Below are positions 44,785 through 52,052 of a stretch of 52,052 nt of DNA, piece by piece (position 1 is the first letter of the stretch; the number at the start of each line of letters is the position of its first letter). The translations under genes were made by a program, and so were the position numbers. Source of the DNA: Verrucomicrobiota bacterium (GTDB lineage Bacteria; Verrucomicrobiota; Verrucomicrobiia; Limisphaerales; SIBE01); assembly GCA_016871515.1 (NCBI GenBank), contig VHDE01000035.1, positions 1 to 52,052 on the forward strand. Direction: 5' to 3'. The notes beneath the pieces were generated by a model. That model had not been told where the DNA came from, did not search any database, and saw only the letters and a list, made by a program, of their open reading frames with translations.

Positions 44785-47700
44785 TACGGTTTTGGCGGAT
44801 CGCTTTGCAAGTAGCTGAGGAGATCGCGAATTTGCTGCGGCTGCAACAGATCGAGAATGCCTTCGGGCATAAGGGAAACCGACGATTCTCGGAGTTGCTT
44901 CACCTCGGCGCGCGGAAGGATTGTCCGCTGATTGTTTCGATCCAGAATCGTGATGGTCTGCGGAGTTGATTCGACCAACAATCCGCTCAAGGCTCGATCA
45001 TCCTTCGTCGTCACGTCGTGATTGATGTACTCCTTTCGAATAACCACATTGGGATCGACGATGCTGGTCAGCATTAAATCCCGGTTCTTGCGATCCGCGC
45101 CGCTGAGGTCGGGACCGATGTTATTCCCCTCGCCAAATAACGTGTGACAGATTCCACAGTTCTGCTGAAACAGCGGTTTGCCCCGCGCAGGATCACCTTT
45201 GGCCTGGCCGAGAATACTCGCAATTCCGCCGACACGTGCGCGCTTGATTCCTTCACTTTCCGACTGAATCTTGCCCCAGTTTTTTTGCACCAACTTGTTC
45301 AGTTCTGTATCCTGGTGCAAAGCAATCTGGCGCAGCTGATCCAAGCCTACTTCGCTCGGTTGTATTACGCCGGCATCGACCGCCTGCAAGCTTTGCAATG
45401 CCCAGGACGGCCGGCTGAACAAGAGATTTCGAGCCCGCGCCCGAACATCCATTGGCATCTTGGAGTAGAGATCCAACACCGCCTTCGCGACCTGTGAATC
45501 TGGAAATCGCTGCAGCGCCAGAAGCGCGGCAAATTGAATCGGCTTCTTTTCCGAACCCTTTAGCAATTCCACCAGCGGCGCAATGGAATCCCTTTGCGCT
45601 GTCTGGCCAAGAACTTCAATCAGTCGCACCCGCTCGGCCTCGGAAACGTTCGGATCCTTGGCCAATTGCAAGGCCTTAACTTGCGCGCCTCGATGACCGG
45701 CTCGAAGGGCCAGCCGAATCAACGGCATAGTCGCCGTGCTCGCATCCCAAAGCCGGTCGATCGTCGCTGTCAGAGCAGGTGCTGGTTCAGCCAAACGTCG
45801 GCCTGCCAGAGCCATCTCCATCCCCCGAACCAGGACCGTTACGTCCTCTCCGCTCGGCGCCGCAGAAATCAACTGTCCGCAGGACTGAAAGTCGAGTTCA
45901 GAACCTTGCGCAGCGTATCGGCGCGCGAGGCGTTCGATAATGGTCTGCCGCACCATCGTCGCTTTCCAAAGCTGCGGTGAACTAAAGAGCGACAACACCG
46001 CCTGCCGATGTGAGATCGCTTTGTTTTCAAGCGCCCACCACAACAAGAGCGGAATATGAATGTCGCCCGTGTCCTCGCCGCGCAGCAAAAGCTCACGAAT
46101 GATTGGCAGCGCATCTTCGCCGGGAAGGCGTTTGCTCGTGCAGGCGAGCTGACTTCGGACAACCGCGCTGGAATCGGTGCGCGCGCGCTCCAACAAAGCT
46201 CGGTGCAGGCCAGGCGAGACGCGTCGAGTGTCCCCCACAAGGCGAATGACCCAGCTTCTAATGTATTCGTGTGAGTGCGTGAGAAGTTGCTGACCCAGCG
46301 CTTCGTCAAATCCACCACTCAAGTAAAGCGCCCAGAGCGATTCCAACGCAAGACGCTTGCCGTCCCCATTCAAAATCGCCGCACGCAGACTCGCGACAAC
46401 ATTCGGATCGCGACGCTCCGCGAGAAGGCGACGGGCTTCGCGTGCGAACCAATGGTTTGGATGAGCCAAAAGCTGAACCAACTCGTCGCTGGATAGCTTG
46501 TTCAAATCAAACGCCGTCGAGGAAGCGTTGCCTTGAACCTTATTGTTCCGCGCTTTTTCAGGCGCAACGGCGTTGATCGGTTGGGCGCCTTTCGCCTGAA
46601 TCCTGTAGATGCGACCATTGCTGCGGTCCCAATTGTCCGTGGGATCGACGTGAGTGGCGCGCTGGTCGCACCAATCGGCGACGAAGACCGCGCCATCAGG
46701 GCCAAGCGCGCAATCGACAGGCCGAAACCAGTTATCATTAGCAACCAATAACTCGCCACCGAAATGGCCGGTGAAGCTCGAACCTTTCGGTTCTATAACG
46801 TGCCAATACACCGTGTTAGCCAACAGATTTGCCGCCACGTAAGTGTTCTGGAACGACTCCGGAAACGAACCGCCTTGATAAACAATGCCGCCGCAAGTCA
46901 CGTGTCCGCCTTTAAATCCTTTGTAGGGGATATGCTCGAAGTAACCGAAAGCATAGGGATTGTGCAATTCACCGTGCTTGCCAAAATTCTTCAGATGGTA
47001 AGCGCCTTGGACTTGGTGCAGCGCGATCTGATCGCCAAAGTTCGTGCCGGCAATCACATTGCCTTTTTGATCGAAATCCAATCCCCAAGTATTGCCGCCG
47101 CCTTCCGAGAAAAGTTCAAATTCCTTGGTCAACGGATGATACCGCCAGATTCCTTGCTGAAATTCGACGCCGCGAATGTTAGCGGTGACGGTGCTGCCTT
47201 GAGCGCCGTACAGCCAGCCGTCGGGACCCCATTGCAGCGAATTGGCAAAGGCATGCGCGTCTTCCATCCCAAAACGCGAGAGCAACACTTCAGGATCGCT
47301 GTCTGGAACGTCGTCGCGATTGCGGTCGGGATAAAAGAGCAAATAGGGCGGCTGCACCACAAAGACCCCGCCATGGCCGATGGCAAGACCAGTCGCTAAG
47401 TTCAATCCGCCCACGAAGTCTTTGAAACGATCCGCGCGTCCATCGCCATCGGTGTCTTCACAAATCGTGATTCTGTCCGCTCCTTTGGGTCCCTTCAGCG
47501 GTGGTTCAGGAAGACGGTCGTACGTAGTGCGCAGATATTGATCGATCTTGACGGCGGTCAGCCCCGCTGGGTTCGGGTATTGCAGGTACTGAATCACCCA
47601 CATGCGCCCGCGTTCGTCGAAATACATCGTGACGGGCTGGCGAATCTCCGGTTCGCTGGCGTAAAGCTTCACTTCGAAGCCGTCGGCAACTTTCATCTTG

Positions 47701-47816
47701 CGCAACGCTTCTTGTGGTGAAGGGCCGTCGGCAAAAGAAAGCGCCGTCGAACAGCTAATAACAAGCGAGGCGACAAAAGCCGAATGCCGTGGAGGGGACA
47801 AAGTGGCGTTGTTCAT
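44784..47816 (-). CDS. PVC-type heme-binding propeller/HEAT protein 3
   Basis: A 1010-residue exported protein. The ATG at 47816 is chosen, giving the signal SAFVASLVISCSTALSFADG; 13 upstream codons are possible but lengthen the N-region. Residues 40-420 are the propeller (FEVKLYASEPEIRQPVTMYF, ITICEDTDGDGRADRFKDFV, LQWGPDGWLYGAQGSTV, DCALGPDGAVFVADWCDQ). Residues about 450-860 are HEAT repeats. Near 888 lies a heme site (NCGICHTLFG), followed by GNNIGPDLSGADRKNRDLML, VIRKEYINHD and MPEGILDLLQ. Its domain order matches protein 1, but the sequence is clearly distinct. Expression is monocistronic as far as seen. Confidence 0.9.
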   Translation of the reverse strand: MNNATLSPPRHSAFVASLVISCSTALSFADGPSPQEALRKMKVADGFEVKLYASEPEIRQPVTMYFDERGRMWVIQYLQYPNPAGLTAVKIDQYLRTTYDRLPEPPLKGPKGADRITICEDTDGDGRADRFKDFVGGLNLATGLAIGHGGVFVVQPPYLLFYPDRNRDDVPDSDPEVLLSRFGMEDAHAFANSLQWGPDGWLYGAQGSTVTANIRGVEFQQGIWRYHPLTKEFELFSEGGGNTWGLDFDQKGNVIAGTNFGDQIALHQVQGAYHLKNFGKHGELHNPYAFGYFEHIPYKGFKGGHVTCGGIVYQGGSFPESFQNTYVAANLLANTVYWHVIEPKGSSFTGHFGGELLVANDNWFRPVDCALGPDGAVFVADWCDQRATHVDPTDNWDRSNGRIYRIQAKGAQPINAVAPEKARNNKVQGNASSTAFDLNKLSSDELVQLLAHPNHWFAREARRLLAERRDPNVVASLRAAILNGDGKRLALESLWALYLSGGFDEALGQQLLTHSHEYIRSWVIRLVGDTRRVSPGLHRALLERARTDSSAVVRSQLACTSKRLPGEDALPIIRELLLRGEDTGDIHIPLLLWWALENKAISHRQAVLSLFSSPQLWKATMVRQTIIERLARRYAAQGSELDFQSCGQLISAAPSGEDVTVLVRGMEMALAGRRLAEPAPALTATIDRLWDASTATMPLIRLALRAGHRGAQVKALQLAKDPNVSEAERVRLIEVLGQTAQRDSIAPLVELLKGSEKKPIQFAALLALQRFPDSQVAKAVLDLYSKMPMDVRARARNLLFSRPSWALQSLQAVDAGVIQPSEVGLDQLRQIALHQDTELNKLVQKNWGKIQSESEGIKRARVGGIASILGQAKGDPARGKPLFQQNCGICHTLFGEGNNIGPDLSGADRKNRDLMLTSIVDPNVVIRKEYINHDVTTKDDRALSGLLVESTPQTITILDRNNQRTILPRAEVKQLRESSVSLMPEGILDLLQPQQIRDLLSYLQSDPPKP

Positions 47817-47860
47817 TTCGAGAACAAACAATCGCAAATCGACCGAGACAAACAAGTGTG

Positions 47861-48520
47861 ATCAACGCGAAACGCAAAGACACAAGGACGCGGAGACGCC
47901 AGGATGCTTTCTCGGTTGGCCTCGTGACGTCTCGCGCGTTTCGGTCTTCTTCAGAGGCCGTTTACAACCCGATGGATACCGTCCTTTACCAAGCGTTCCC
48001 CGAAGTTAATTACCAATCCAAGCTTAAGCCCGGTGAGTCTCAAATAAGTAAGCATTTGAATTTCGAAAATCGGGTTATACTCGGTCGTAGCTTTGTTATC
48101 GATCAAGACTCGCTTTTCAATCCTTAGATGAAGCCTTAAAGGAGTTGCTACACGGCGCCCTTGTAAATTATTGGCACAGGAAGCTGTCGCTCGACAATCA
48201 GGCCTCGCTGCCGGATTTCAAATGCAATGGCTTCTTCATACACCGATTCGAGTAAGCCTGAACCACCGAGGACGCGGTGAGCCTCAATTGCGCTTTCCAC
48301 GATAATTCTACTGATCTCATTTTCGTTCATTTGACTCTCCTTATGATTAACGCTGTGATGCGAGGCCCCGAACATTCCTCACGGGTTACGGTTTAACGCA
48401 AACACGCCACGGCGCCAAGTCGCAAAGATAAGAGAACGATTAGAGAATGAATATCATACGGTATTTGGGGGTTCGCTTCTTTACTTTGCGTCATTGCGAC
48501 TCCGCGTCTCTGCGTTGATT
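47861..48520. mobile_element. Possible non-autonomous element carrying a GxxExxY gene
   Basis: Two arms of like composition face each other. ATCAACGCGAAACGCAAAGA (47861-47880) continues as CACAAGGACGCGGAGACGCC. The reverse complement of the right end begins AATCAACGCAGAGACGCGGA and continues GTCGCAATGACGCAAAG. Between them lie only the GxxExxY pseudogene and short spacers. The arm style matches the noncoding elements at 42066-42292. Confidence 0.5.
47951..48330 (-). pseudogene. GxxExxY family protein, frameshifted
   Basis: From ATG 48330 the frame encodes MNENEISRIIVESAIEAHRV, then LGGSGLLESVYEEAIAFEI (the G-x-x-E-x-x-Y signature) and RQLPVPIIYKGAV, then stops. The family's second half follows in another frame: TPLRLHLRIEKRVLIDNKAT, then EYNPIFEIQMLTYLRLTGLK and GLVINFGERLVKDGIHRVVNGL across two blocks, ending at 47951. 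A single indel near 48155-48165 explains the break. GxxExxY proteins are small and of unknown role, with a possible nuclease-like fold, and are often found in scattered, mobile-looking positions in this phylum. Confidence 0.8.
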
Positions 48521-48579
48521 CACGCGCCGCAGCCCTACGCGATATTGAAAACTGCGTTCCGCTCTCCTATCTTTGCGCC

Positions 48580-48885
48580 ATGGCTGAAACTGCTGAACCG
48601 CTGGTTCTGCCGGATATCGGTCACGAAGAAGAGACCAGTCCGAAGGATAGTTTGGAGCCGGGTTATCTTGTGATCTGCTGGGATGATCCGGTGAACCTGA
48701 TGGATTATGTGACGCACGTCTTTCAAACCGTGTTTGGCTGGAACAAGCCAAAGGCGGAATTCCACATGCTGCAAGTTCATAATCAAGGCAAGAGCGTCCT
48801 GACACGCGAAAGCTTGGAGAAAGCTGAGCACTACGTTCACCAGCTTCAAAAGTATAGTTTGCATGCGACGATGGAACGCGATTAA
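48580..48885 (+). CDS. clpS: ATP-dependent Clp protease adaptor ClpS
   Basis: A 101-residue cytoplasmic adaptor that hands N-degron proteins to the ClpAP/ClpCP protease. After an acidic flexible tail (1-25), the core starts with YLVICWDDPVNLMDYVTHVF (29-48). The motif WDDPVNLM replaces the NDDYTPM of E. coli ClpS and matches the form found in actinobacteria. FHMLQVHNQGKSVL contains the conserved His67, and LHATMERD ends the domain. Acidic residues Asp35-Asp36 line the N-terminal-residue pocket. It heads a tight three-gene operon, with 9 bases to the next start. Confidence 0.92.
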   Translation: MAETAEPLVLPDIGHEEETSPKDSLEPGYLVICWDDPVNLMDYVTHVFQTVFGWNKPKAEFHMLQVHNQGKSVLTRESLEKAEHYVHQLQKYSLHATMERD

Positions 48886-48894
48886 TAGCAACCG

Positions 48895-49374
48895 GTGAAC
48901 CTCCTCGAATTTGACGAAACTAATTTTGTCTTCGAGCTCGGCAAACGTGAAAAGCGATTGCTCCTTGAAGTGCTCAAACTCTATCCATTGATTCCCTCCA
49001 CCTATCATAAGCCGAGCAAGTCATTGGATGAAACAGAGGTGGCGGCCACCCAGAAGCTTTTGCAGGAAGCCTTAGCCGAGCGCAAACAGGAATCGAAAAA
49101 ACAGCTTCAGTCGATGTTGAATGAAGTAAGCCGCTTTAAAGAGACCAAGTCGGGTTATCGTTTCATCTTGTCACCGCAACAAGCCGACTGGCTACTCGAA
49201 GTGATCAACGATATTCGCGTCGGAAGCTGGATTTTGCTTGGCCAACCAGACGAGAAGCAAGGCACAACCTTCGACTTAACTGAAACCAATGCGCGATATC
49301 TCTGGGCGATGGAGGTCTGCGGTTATTTCCAATTCGCCTTGCTGAAAGCGTTCGAACTCCGCAGCAGCGGATAA
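48895..49374 (+). CDS. DUF2017-like protein
   Basis: A 159-residue helical protein starting at GTG 48895, 9 bases after clpS. It has no enzyme motif. Its sequence (FELGKREKRLLLEVLKLYPL near the start, RFILSPQQADWLLEVINDIR in the middle, YLWAMEVCGYFQFALLKAFE at the end) and its position behind clpS resemble the DUF2017 proteins encoded next to clpS in actinobacteria. The position suggests a helper of ClpS or ClpC, but this is inference. The ending is the most family-like part. Confidence 0.7.
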   Translation: MNLLEFDETNFVFELGKREKRLLLEVLKLYPLIPSTYHKPSKSLDETEVAATQKLLQEALAERKQESKKQLQSMLNEVSRFKETKSGYRFILSPQQADWLLEVINDIRVGSWILLGQPDEKQGTTFDLTETNARYLWAMEVCGYFQFALLKAFELRSSG

Positions 49375-49382
49375 CGCGGGCT

Positions 49383-50081
49383 GTGGCGCGCAATCGAACG
49401 GATTTCCGATTTAATGTGGTTCCACTTCTCAACCAGAGCCTCTGGTTCCCGGACCCCGCTCTCGCTCCCGCTTCCGGGTCACGGAATGGATTGGTCGCAA
49501 TGGGAGGGGACATGTCAGTCCCTCGGCTGTTGCTGGCTTATCGTTCCGGTATTTTTCCCTGGACGGCTGATCCCATTACCTGGTGGTCGCCTGATCCTCG
49601 TGGGATTTTCGAACTCGACCAATTTCACGTGTCTCGCAGCCTCGCAAAAGCGCTGCGCAAAGGAGCGTTTCACTTCACGTTCGATCAAGCGTTCCGTGAG
49701 GTCATGCTTGCCTGCGCCGAATTCACACCGGACCGGCCAACCACATGGATAAGCCGCGAGTTTATCGCGGCATATACCGAACTCTCCGAGAAAGGCCACG
49801 CACACAGCGTGGAATGCTGGGAATCTGGCCGGCTCGTTGGTGGTGTTTACGGAGTGGCAGTCGGCGGATTGTTTGCCGGGGAATCCATGTTTCATCGATC
49901 GGCCAACGCCTCGAAACTCGCGCTTTTCCAGCTCATCACTCGCCTCCGCCGACAAGGGTTTGCCTTGTTCGACATCCAAACGCTCACGCCCCACACGCAA
50001 CGACTCGGCGCAACGAATATATCGCGCCCGGAATATCTTAAGCGGTTAAGCCGGGCCGTGCAGATTTCCTGTCAATTTTAG
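49383..50081 (+). CDS. aat: Leucyl/phenylalanyl-tRNA--protein transferase
   Basis: A 232-residue enzyme that attaches Leu or Phe from aminoacyl-tRNA to the N-terminal Arg or Lys of proteins, creating primary N-degrons. Family blocks are complete: FPDPALAPASGSRNGLVAMG, GDMSVPRLLLAYRSGIFPW, WWSPDPRGIFELDQFHVSRS, TWISREFIAAYTELSEKGHA, HSVECWESGRLVGGVYGVAV, GGLFAGESMFHRSANASKLA and DIQTLTPHTQRLGA. The GTG start at 49383 lies 8 bases after the previous stop. With clpS in the same operon, the enzyme that makes the degron and the adaptor that reads it are co-expressed. Confidence 0.95.
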   Translation: MARNRTDFRFNVVPLLNQSLWFPDPALAPASGSRNGLVAMGGDMSVPRLLLAYRSGIFPWTADPITWWSPDPRGIFELDQFHVSRSLAKALRKGAFHFTFDQAFREVMLACAEFTPDRPTTWISREFIAAYTELSEKGHAHSVECWESGRLVGGVYGVAVGGLFAGESMFHRSANASKLALFQLITRLRRQGFALFDIQTLTPHTQRLGATNISRPEYLKRLSRAVQISCQF

Positions 50082-50255
50082 TTTTAGGTGCGCCGCATCG
50101 CAGGACCGGACAGGTTCGTTTCGCCGCACGTGTTTAGCGTGGAGCAGACTGAAAGTCCGCGCTACGACAAGGGCAGCGTGCTAAGCACGTACGACCTTTC
50201 AACGCCGGGATGAGCTGGGCAAAAGCTGCGGTTTCCATTTGTCGGCCATCTCAGG

Positions 50256-51887
50256 TTATATCTTTTTTAGTGCGTTCGCAGCCGCCATGCGCAGCGCGTT
50301 CCTCGAATCTCCCTGGAGGATGGTTTCCAGTGCAGGCACGGCTTCCAGCGCTGCCGGGCCAAGGGACTGGAGCGCCTCGATGGCGGCGTAACGGACCTGA
50401 TCATCGTCGTCCTTCAACGCCGCCATGGCTATCGGCAAAGCCGGCCCTCCAATAGCTCGCAATGCCCGGACGACCTTGCGGCGGATCAATGGAGCGTCGT
50501 TCGCCAGTTCCTCCGCCAAAATCGCCAAGACGTTTGACGTTTGTTGTTCCATCCTCCAGCAAGCCAACGCCGCATCGACGCGGTAGCGGTTGGTCTTATT
50601 CTCGTATTCCTGAATCAGAAACGGAAGCGCGGCACGAGCGCTGGTTCCGATTCTGCCTATGGCCCACAGAATTTGTTCTGGAAGATTCGAATTAGGAGGG
50701 CCTGCCCGGAGGAGTCCGAACCGTTCAACAGGCGTGGGCCCGGAGTAGGACGCTGCCGCGTTGGTCCTTGATGGGGTCCATTGCGTGAATTGATTTGGCG
50801 GCGGCATTGGCGCAGCTGGTTTCGTGTTTGAGATGTTTTCGTGCAGCGTGTCGCGGTAAAGCGCGATTAGGAGTGGCACGGCCTCACTCGCGGCCGTCCC
50901 CATGTTGGCCGAAGCGAGAACAGCCGCAGAACGGATTCGTCCATCCCGGTTCCAAAAACTCTCAATCACGGCCGACATCGCCTCCTTTCCGGGCGGCCGG
51001 ACGCGGCCAATGATGCCTAATATCTGAACGGCAAAATTGACGTTCGCGTCTGCAACTTGGAGAGCTGACACTATCGGCAATGCGGCGTTCGTGTCGTGGG
51101 CTTGGCCGAGTTTGACTGGATCAACGGAAATGCTTTTCAAAGTCGTGATTAAGACCGGCACGACGGAGTTAGTCACCGCCGCCACTCGCTCCAAACCTCG
51201 CAAAGCGTATAGGCTAACTTGGGAGGGCATTCCCGCCGGGCGTTTTTCGCGCAAGGCGTCGCACAGCAGCCGCACAACGCGCGGTTCATCAGGCGCAATC
51301 CCATCCAGCCCTAACGCGGCATGTCCCCGGGGCGACTCGGAGATCGCGCCGCGTGGGTTATCGTTCGCGTCGTTTCCAAAGAATCTGATCAGATCATCCA
51401 ACGCGACTCCAGCGAGCGGACCCAACTTGCCCAAGGCTTGAATGGCGACGACGCGAACCGGCGGTTCAGGATCTTCCAAAGCTGCGATCAGTCCCGGTAT
51501 GGCATCTTTCGCGGCCGCGCCTCGATTGATCAGTTCCGAGCCTGAGTCACGGCGAATCGACGCCGCGGACACTGGTTCAAGACCGGGAAACCGGCGCGTG
51601 ATAAAGTCAGGCAATTTAGGCCAGAGCGCTTGCCAGGCCAGGTTCAAGCGCGAATCCCGTTTTCGAAGCCCATGAGTGAGCTGGCGAATCGACTTGTTCT
51701 GAGGCTGAGCGCCTAATTCCGACAGGCGATACAAATAAAAACCCGCGGCGAACCCGGCAACGCTTGTTATTGCAACAAGCAACAGTATCTTGGCTGACCT
51801 TAAGATAAGGCGCCGGGTTCTCATCAGATTCGCAAACCGATCCGTTAGTCGCGACGCAGGCCAGCGAACTATCGAGACGTACGACAT
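50256..51887 (-). CDS. Membrane-anchored HEAT repeat protein
   Basis: A 543-residue protein. A basic start (RTRRLILRSAK) precedes one membrane segment (ILLLVAITSVAGFAAGFYLY, about 33-52), so the rest should face the periplasm. Residues 120-543 are HEAT repeats of about 35-40 residues (AIPGLIAALEDPEPPVRVVA, AAKDAIPG, IRRKVVRALRAIGGPALPIA, VRYAAIEALQSLGPAALEAV), ending in EAVPALETILQGDSRNALRM. HEAT proteins of this kind are scaffolds; no partner is indicated. The ATG at residue 22 (51824) is an alternative start. Its 3' end converges on aat, with 174 bases between. Confidence 0.8.
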   Translation of the reverse strand: MSYVSIVRWPASRLTDRFANLMRTRRLILRSAKILLLVAITSVAGFAAGFYLYRLSELGAQPQNKSIRQLTHGLRKRDSRLNLAWQALWPKLPDFITRRFPGLEPVSAASIRRDSGSELINRGAAAKDAIPGLIAALEDPEPPVRVVAIQALGKLGPLAGVALDDLIRFFGNDANDNPRGAISESPRGHAALGLDGIAPDEPRVVRLLCDALREKRPAGMPSQVSLYALRGLERVAAVTNSVVPVLITTLKSISVDPVKLGQAHDTNAALPIVSALQVADANVNFAVQILGIIGRVRPPGKEAMSAVIESFWNRDGRIRSAAVLASANMGTAASEAVPLLIALYRDTLHENISNTKPAAPMPPPNQFTQWTPSRTNAAASYSGPTPVERFGLLRAGPPNSNLPEQILWAIGRIGTSARAALPFLIQEYENKTNRYRVDAALACWRMEQQTSNVLAILAEELANDAPLIRRKVVRALRAIGGPALPIAMAALKDDDDQVRYAAIEALQSLGPAALEAVPALETILQGDSRNALRMAAANALKKI

Positions 51888-51943
51888 TGGTGCATTCCGC
51901 CTTTAGATTGAACAAGGCAGTTTAAGGTAGATGACATGAACAA

Positions 51944-51980
51944 GCTGGCAAGAGCGCTCACTGGAGCGCAACTTGCCAGC
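51944..51980. repeat. Strong hairpin directly upstream of a start codon
   Basis: GCTGGCAAG-A-GCGCTC (51944-51959) pairs with GAGCGC-AA-CTTGCCAGC (51964-51980) across a four-base loop. The ATG at 51983 follows two bases later, so the stem covers the place of the ribosome site. Confidence 0.75.
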
Positions 51981-51982
51981 CT

Positions 51983-52052
51983 ATGAAAAAACCTGCGTTA
52001 TCAACAAAGCCCAAGAGACCCAAAGCCGTCAAAATAAAAAGAACAAAAAGAC
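51983..52052 (+). CDS. N-terminus of a Lys-rich protein (partial)
   Basis: An ATG followed by 22 open codons to the window edge: MKKPALSTKPKRPKAVKIKR and three more residues. Every third residue is basic. It may be a small nucleic-acid-binding protein or a ribosomal-type tail, but the rest is outside the window. No ribosome site is visible, because the hairpin 51944-51980 occupies the region. Confidence 0.35.
   Translation, partial: MKKPALSTKPKRPKAVKIKRTKR

Noticed and set aside
1-52052. Search for tRNA, rRNA or riboswitch signatures
   Set aside because: No T-loop GGTTCRANYCC with a matching acceptor stem, rRNA-like stretch or riboswitch core was recognised by eye; a covariance-model scan could still find weak ones.

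Overview
The window looks like chromosomal DNA from a soil or freshwater verrucomicrobium of the Pedosphaera/Limisphaerales type. This is inferred from gene content, not from a marker gene. The supporting signs are three large 'PVC-type' heme-binding propeller proteins with HEAT repeats and a C-terminal CxxCH, an orphan DUF1501 protein, several H-X-DG prepilin-like proteins, many secreted hydrolases, and gene-sparse spacers full of short palindromic repeats. No rRNA, tRNA, CRISPR array or phage module was seen.

Layout. 1-3.4 kb: transposase and CHAT remnants, a rhomboid protease, a lipoprotein and a small basic protein. 3.9-5.3 kb: a Tat-exported DUF1501 protein. 5.7-12.5 kb (minus strand): a lipoprotein, a tannase/feruloyl-esterase-family protein, a PQQ-type sugar dehydrogenase fused to cytochrome c motifs, and an exported nitrilase-superfamily protein. 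12.7-14.3 kb: mnmA and a PD-(D/E)XK-like protein. 14.3-16.3 kb: a prepilin-like protein, a truncated YVTN propeller and a small helical protein. 16.6-23.8 kb: a TolB-propeller/CehA-like metallohydrolase, a sulfatase with a duplicated C-terminal domain, and a secreted protein with three RidA-like domains plus Sel1 repeats. 23.9-25.7 kb: two prepilin-like genes, one frameshifted. 26-30.7 kb: a 1182-residue Calx-beta/Ig-like protein and a LamG-like protein. 30.9-42 kb: heme-binding protein 1, an S9 peptidase, a ceramidase-like protein, a frameshifted GNAT and heme-binding protein 2. 42.1-44.6 kb: a PRC-barrel remnant and two FHA proteins. 44.8-47.8 kb: heme-binding protein 3. 47.9-48.5 kb: a GxxExxY pseudogene between inverted arms. 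48.6-50.1 kb: the compact operon clpS, DUF2017-like gene, aat, which is an N-degron set. 50.3 kb to the end: a membrane-anchored HEAT protein and the start of a basic protein.

Most genes encode exported proteins. The sulfatase, esterase, sugar dehydrogenase, ceramidase-like, S9 peptidase and CehA-like enzymes fit a polymer-degrading lifestyle, with heme proteins possibly feeding electrons to the envelope respiratory chain (inference). They are arranged as single genes rather than one operon.

The most unusual feature is a set of at least seven families of interspersed palindromes. Several copies abut or overlap start or stop codons, two flank one gene as perfect inverted repeats, and one has truncated a PRC-barrel gene. 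The most unusual protein is the RidA(x3)-Sel1 fusion, in which all three RidA-like units appear to lack the catalytic arginine.
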